Assembly: GCF_021391495.1 (NCBI RefSeq)
Contig: NZ_CP090063.1
Location: 2,356,001 to 2,420,000 of the forward strand
Direction: 5' to 3'
Origin: Amycolatopsis acidiphila
GTDB lineage: Bacteria > Actinomycetota > Actinomycetes > Mycobacteriales > Pseudonocardiaceae
DNA length: 64,000 nucleotides
Within the stretch, counting starts at the first letter, position 1. Every line of letters begins with the position of its first letter. Shown here piece after piece: positions 63,099 through 64,000 of the stretch. A program made the translations under genes and the position numbers. The notes below the pieces were generated by a model. It did not search any database and was not told where the DNA came from. It saw nothing but the letters and a program-made list of their open reading frames with translations.

Positions 63099-63605
63099 AT
63101 GAGTGTTGCGGATCTTGTGATCGACGGCTTCGACCGCATTCAGCAGGTCGTGCGAGGCGCCGTCAAGGGACTGAACGAGGACCAGCTGGCCACGCGGCTC
63201 GCGGACGAGGCGAACACCGTCGCCTGGCTCGTCTGGCATCTCACCCGCGTGCAGGACGGGCACCTCGCCGACCTCGAGGACGCCCCGCAGGTGTGGACCG
63301 AGCAGGGCTGGCACGAGCGGTTCGCGCTGCCGTTCGGCCCGGAAGCCACGGGCTACGGCCAGAGTGCGGACGAGGTCGCCGCGGTGCGGGTGTCGGCGAA
63401 GCTGCTGACCGGCTACCACGACGCGGTGCACGACCGGAGCGTCGCCTGGCTCGGCGGGCTGAAGGAGTCCCAGCTCGACAAGGTCGTCGACGACGCGTGG
63501 GACCCGCCGGTCACCCTCGGCGTCCGGCTGGTCAGCGTCCTGTCCGACGACCTGCAGCACGCCGGGCAGGCCGCCTACATCAGGGGCATCCTGCTGAAGC
63601 GATGA
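63099..63605 (+). CDS. DinB-superfamily (mycothiol transferase-like) protein
   Basis: The 168-aa four-helix protein shows the three DinB metal-binding His: AWLVWHLTRVQDGHLAD and LSDDLQHAGQAAYIRG. Related actinobacterial proteins use mycothiol or bacillithiol to conjugate or isomerise substrates; some are stress proteins. ATG 63099 follows the FetB gene by 9 bp. Confidence 0.82.
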   Translation: MSVADLVIDGFDRIQQVVRGAVKGLNEDQLATRLADEANTVAWLVWHLTRVQDGHLADLEDAPQVWTEQGWHERFALPFGPEATGYGQSADEVAAVRVSAKLLTGYHDAVHDRSVAWLGGLKESQLDKVVDDAWDPPVTLGVRLVSVLSDDLQHAGQAAYIRGILLKR

Positions 63606-63635
63606 GTTTCCGCGGCCGCGGGGGTCTGTCCTGGC

Positions 63636-64000
63636 ATGGCTGACTACGCGACCGTGAACGGCTTGAAGATGTACTACGAGGTGCATGGCGAGGGCAGACC
63701 CGTCGTGCTGTTGCACGGCGGCGTGCTCACCCTCGAGCTGAGCTTCGGGCCGATGCTGCCCCAGCTCGCCACCGGCCGTCAGGTCATCGGTGTGGAGCTG
63801 CAGGGGCACGGCCACACGGCTGACATCGACCGCGAGGTCACGCTCGGCGGCCTCGCCGGGGACGTCGTCGCCCTGCTCGACGAGCTGGGCCTGGAGCGGG
63901 CCGACCTGTTCGGGTTCAGCCTCGGCGGCCTCGTCGCGCTGGAGCTCGCGACCGCGCACCCGGGACGGGTGGACCGGCTGGTGCTCGCCTCGACCCACTA
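63636..64000 (+). CDS. Alpha/beta hydrolase, 3' end outside window
   Basis: From ATG 63636 the frame stays open to the window end (121 residues visible). It shows the alpha/beta hydrolase N-terminal half: VVLLHGGVLT (oxyanion region HGG), GVELQGHGHTADID and nucleophile elbow DLFGFSLGGLVAL (G-x-S-x-G). The Asp and His of the triad lie beyond the window. Substrate unknown. Confidence 0.82.
   Translation, partial: MADYATVNGLKMYYEVHGEGRPVVLLHGGVLTLELSFGPMLPQLATGRQVIGVELQGHGHTADIDREVTLGGLAGDVVALLDELGLERADLFGFSLGGLVALELATAHPGRVDRLVLASTH

Overview
The window is GC-rich with strong G/C third-position bias, frequent GTG starts, ATGA/GTGA gene overlaps, and actinobacterial families (fused CoaE-GrpB, DUF3618/DUF3140 stress proteins, MmpS-like protein, PucR, mycothiol/DinB-type enzyme, family 2B encapsulins). 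It is most likely a chromosomal segment of a filamentous actinomycete of the Pseudonocardiaceae, Amycolatopsis-like. No rRNA, tRNA, CRISPR array, insertion sequence or prophage was seen.

1-8.0 kb: end of a GT4 glycosyltransferase gene, a manganese catalase, then a coupled operon (1998-8042) that encodes every step to an ADP-activated D,D-heptose (GmhA, bifunctional HldE, a GmhB-like phosphatase fused to a GT2 domain) plus two GT9 heptosyltransferase-like enzymes and an SDR. This is a Gram-negative-style sugar pathway in a Gram-positive. 8.0-14.2 kb: a STAS / anti-sigma kinase pair, a frameshifted nucleotidyltransferase, BON protein, metallophosphoesterase, cytochrome oxidase subunit I and a small stress cassette (holin-family protein, DUF3618, DUF3140, a 56-aa acidic protein).

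14.2-20.4 kb holds the most interesting locus: a tightly coupled minus-strand operon of two family 2B encapsulin shell proteins with cyclic-nucleotide-binding-like insertions, a polyprenyl diphosphate synthase, a 55-aa ORF, IspH (frameshifted as read), IspG and, 10 bp further on, a PNPOx-like flavoprotein. It looks like an isoprenoid nanocompartment in which the last two MEP-pathway enzymes are genetically tied to an encapsulated prenyl synthase.

21-30 kb: membrane and secreted proteins, a decayed GNAT gene, TrmO, then a sugar utilisation locus (Tat-exported aldose 1-epimerase, RbsABC-type importer, divergent FadR-type regulator, SMP-30 lactonase) with a recognisable promoter/operator. 30-41 kb: a large LuxR/NTPase regulator, LCP cell-wall ligase, streptogrisin-like protease, CoaE-GrpB, a methyltransferase, a chimeric ABC/LuxR pseudogene, DUF402, PucR regulator and a low-complexity spacer.

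41-53 kb: uvrB, VOC and DUF385-type proteins, an ABC exporter whose ATPase is fused to an extracytoplasmic alpha/beta hydrolase, a TerC protein behind a yybP-ykoY (Mn2+) riboswitch, an S9 peptidase, GNAT, and a RES-Xre-like toxin-antitoxin pair. 53-61 kb: a second sugar regulon (RbsA/C/B importer, LacI repressor, fucose/arabinose-type isomerase, FGGY kinase); both of its promoters have the same layout with the same LacI-type operator. 61-64 kb: MgtC, MmpS-like, FetB-like permease, DinB-type protein and the start of an alpha/beta hydrolase. Several genes carry single-base indels, so either local decay or residual sequencing error should be kept in mind.
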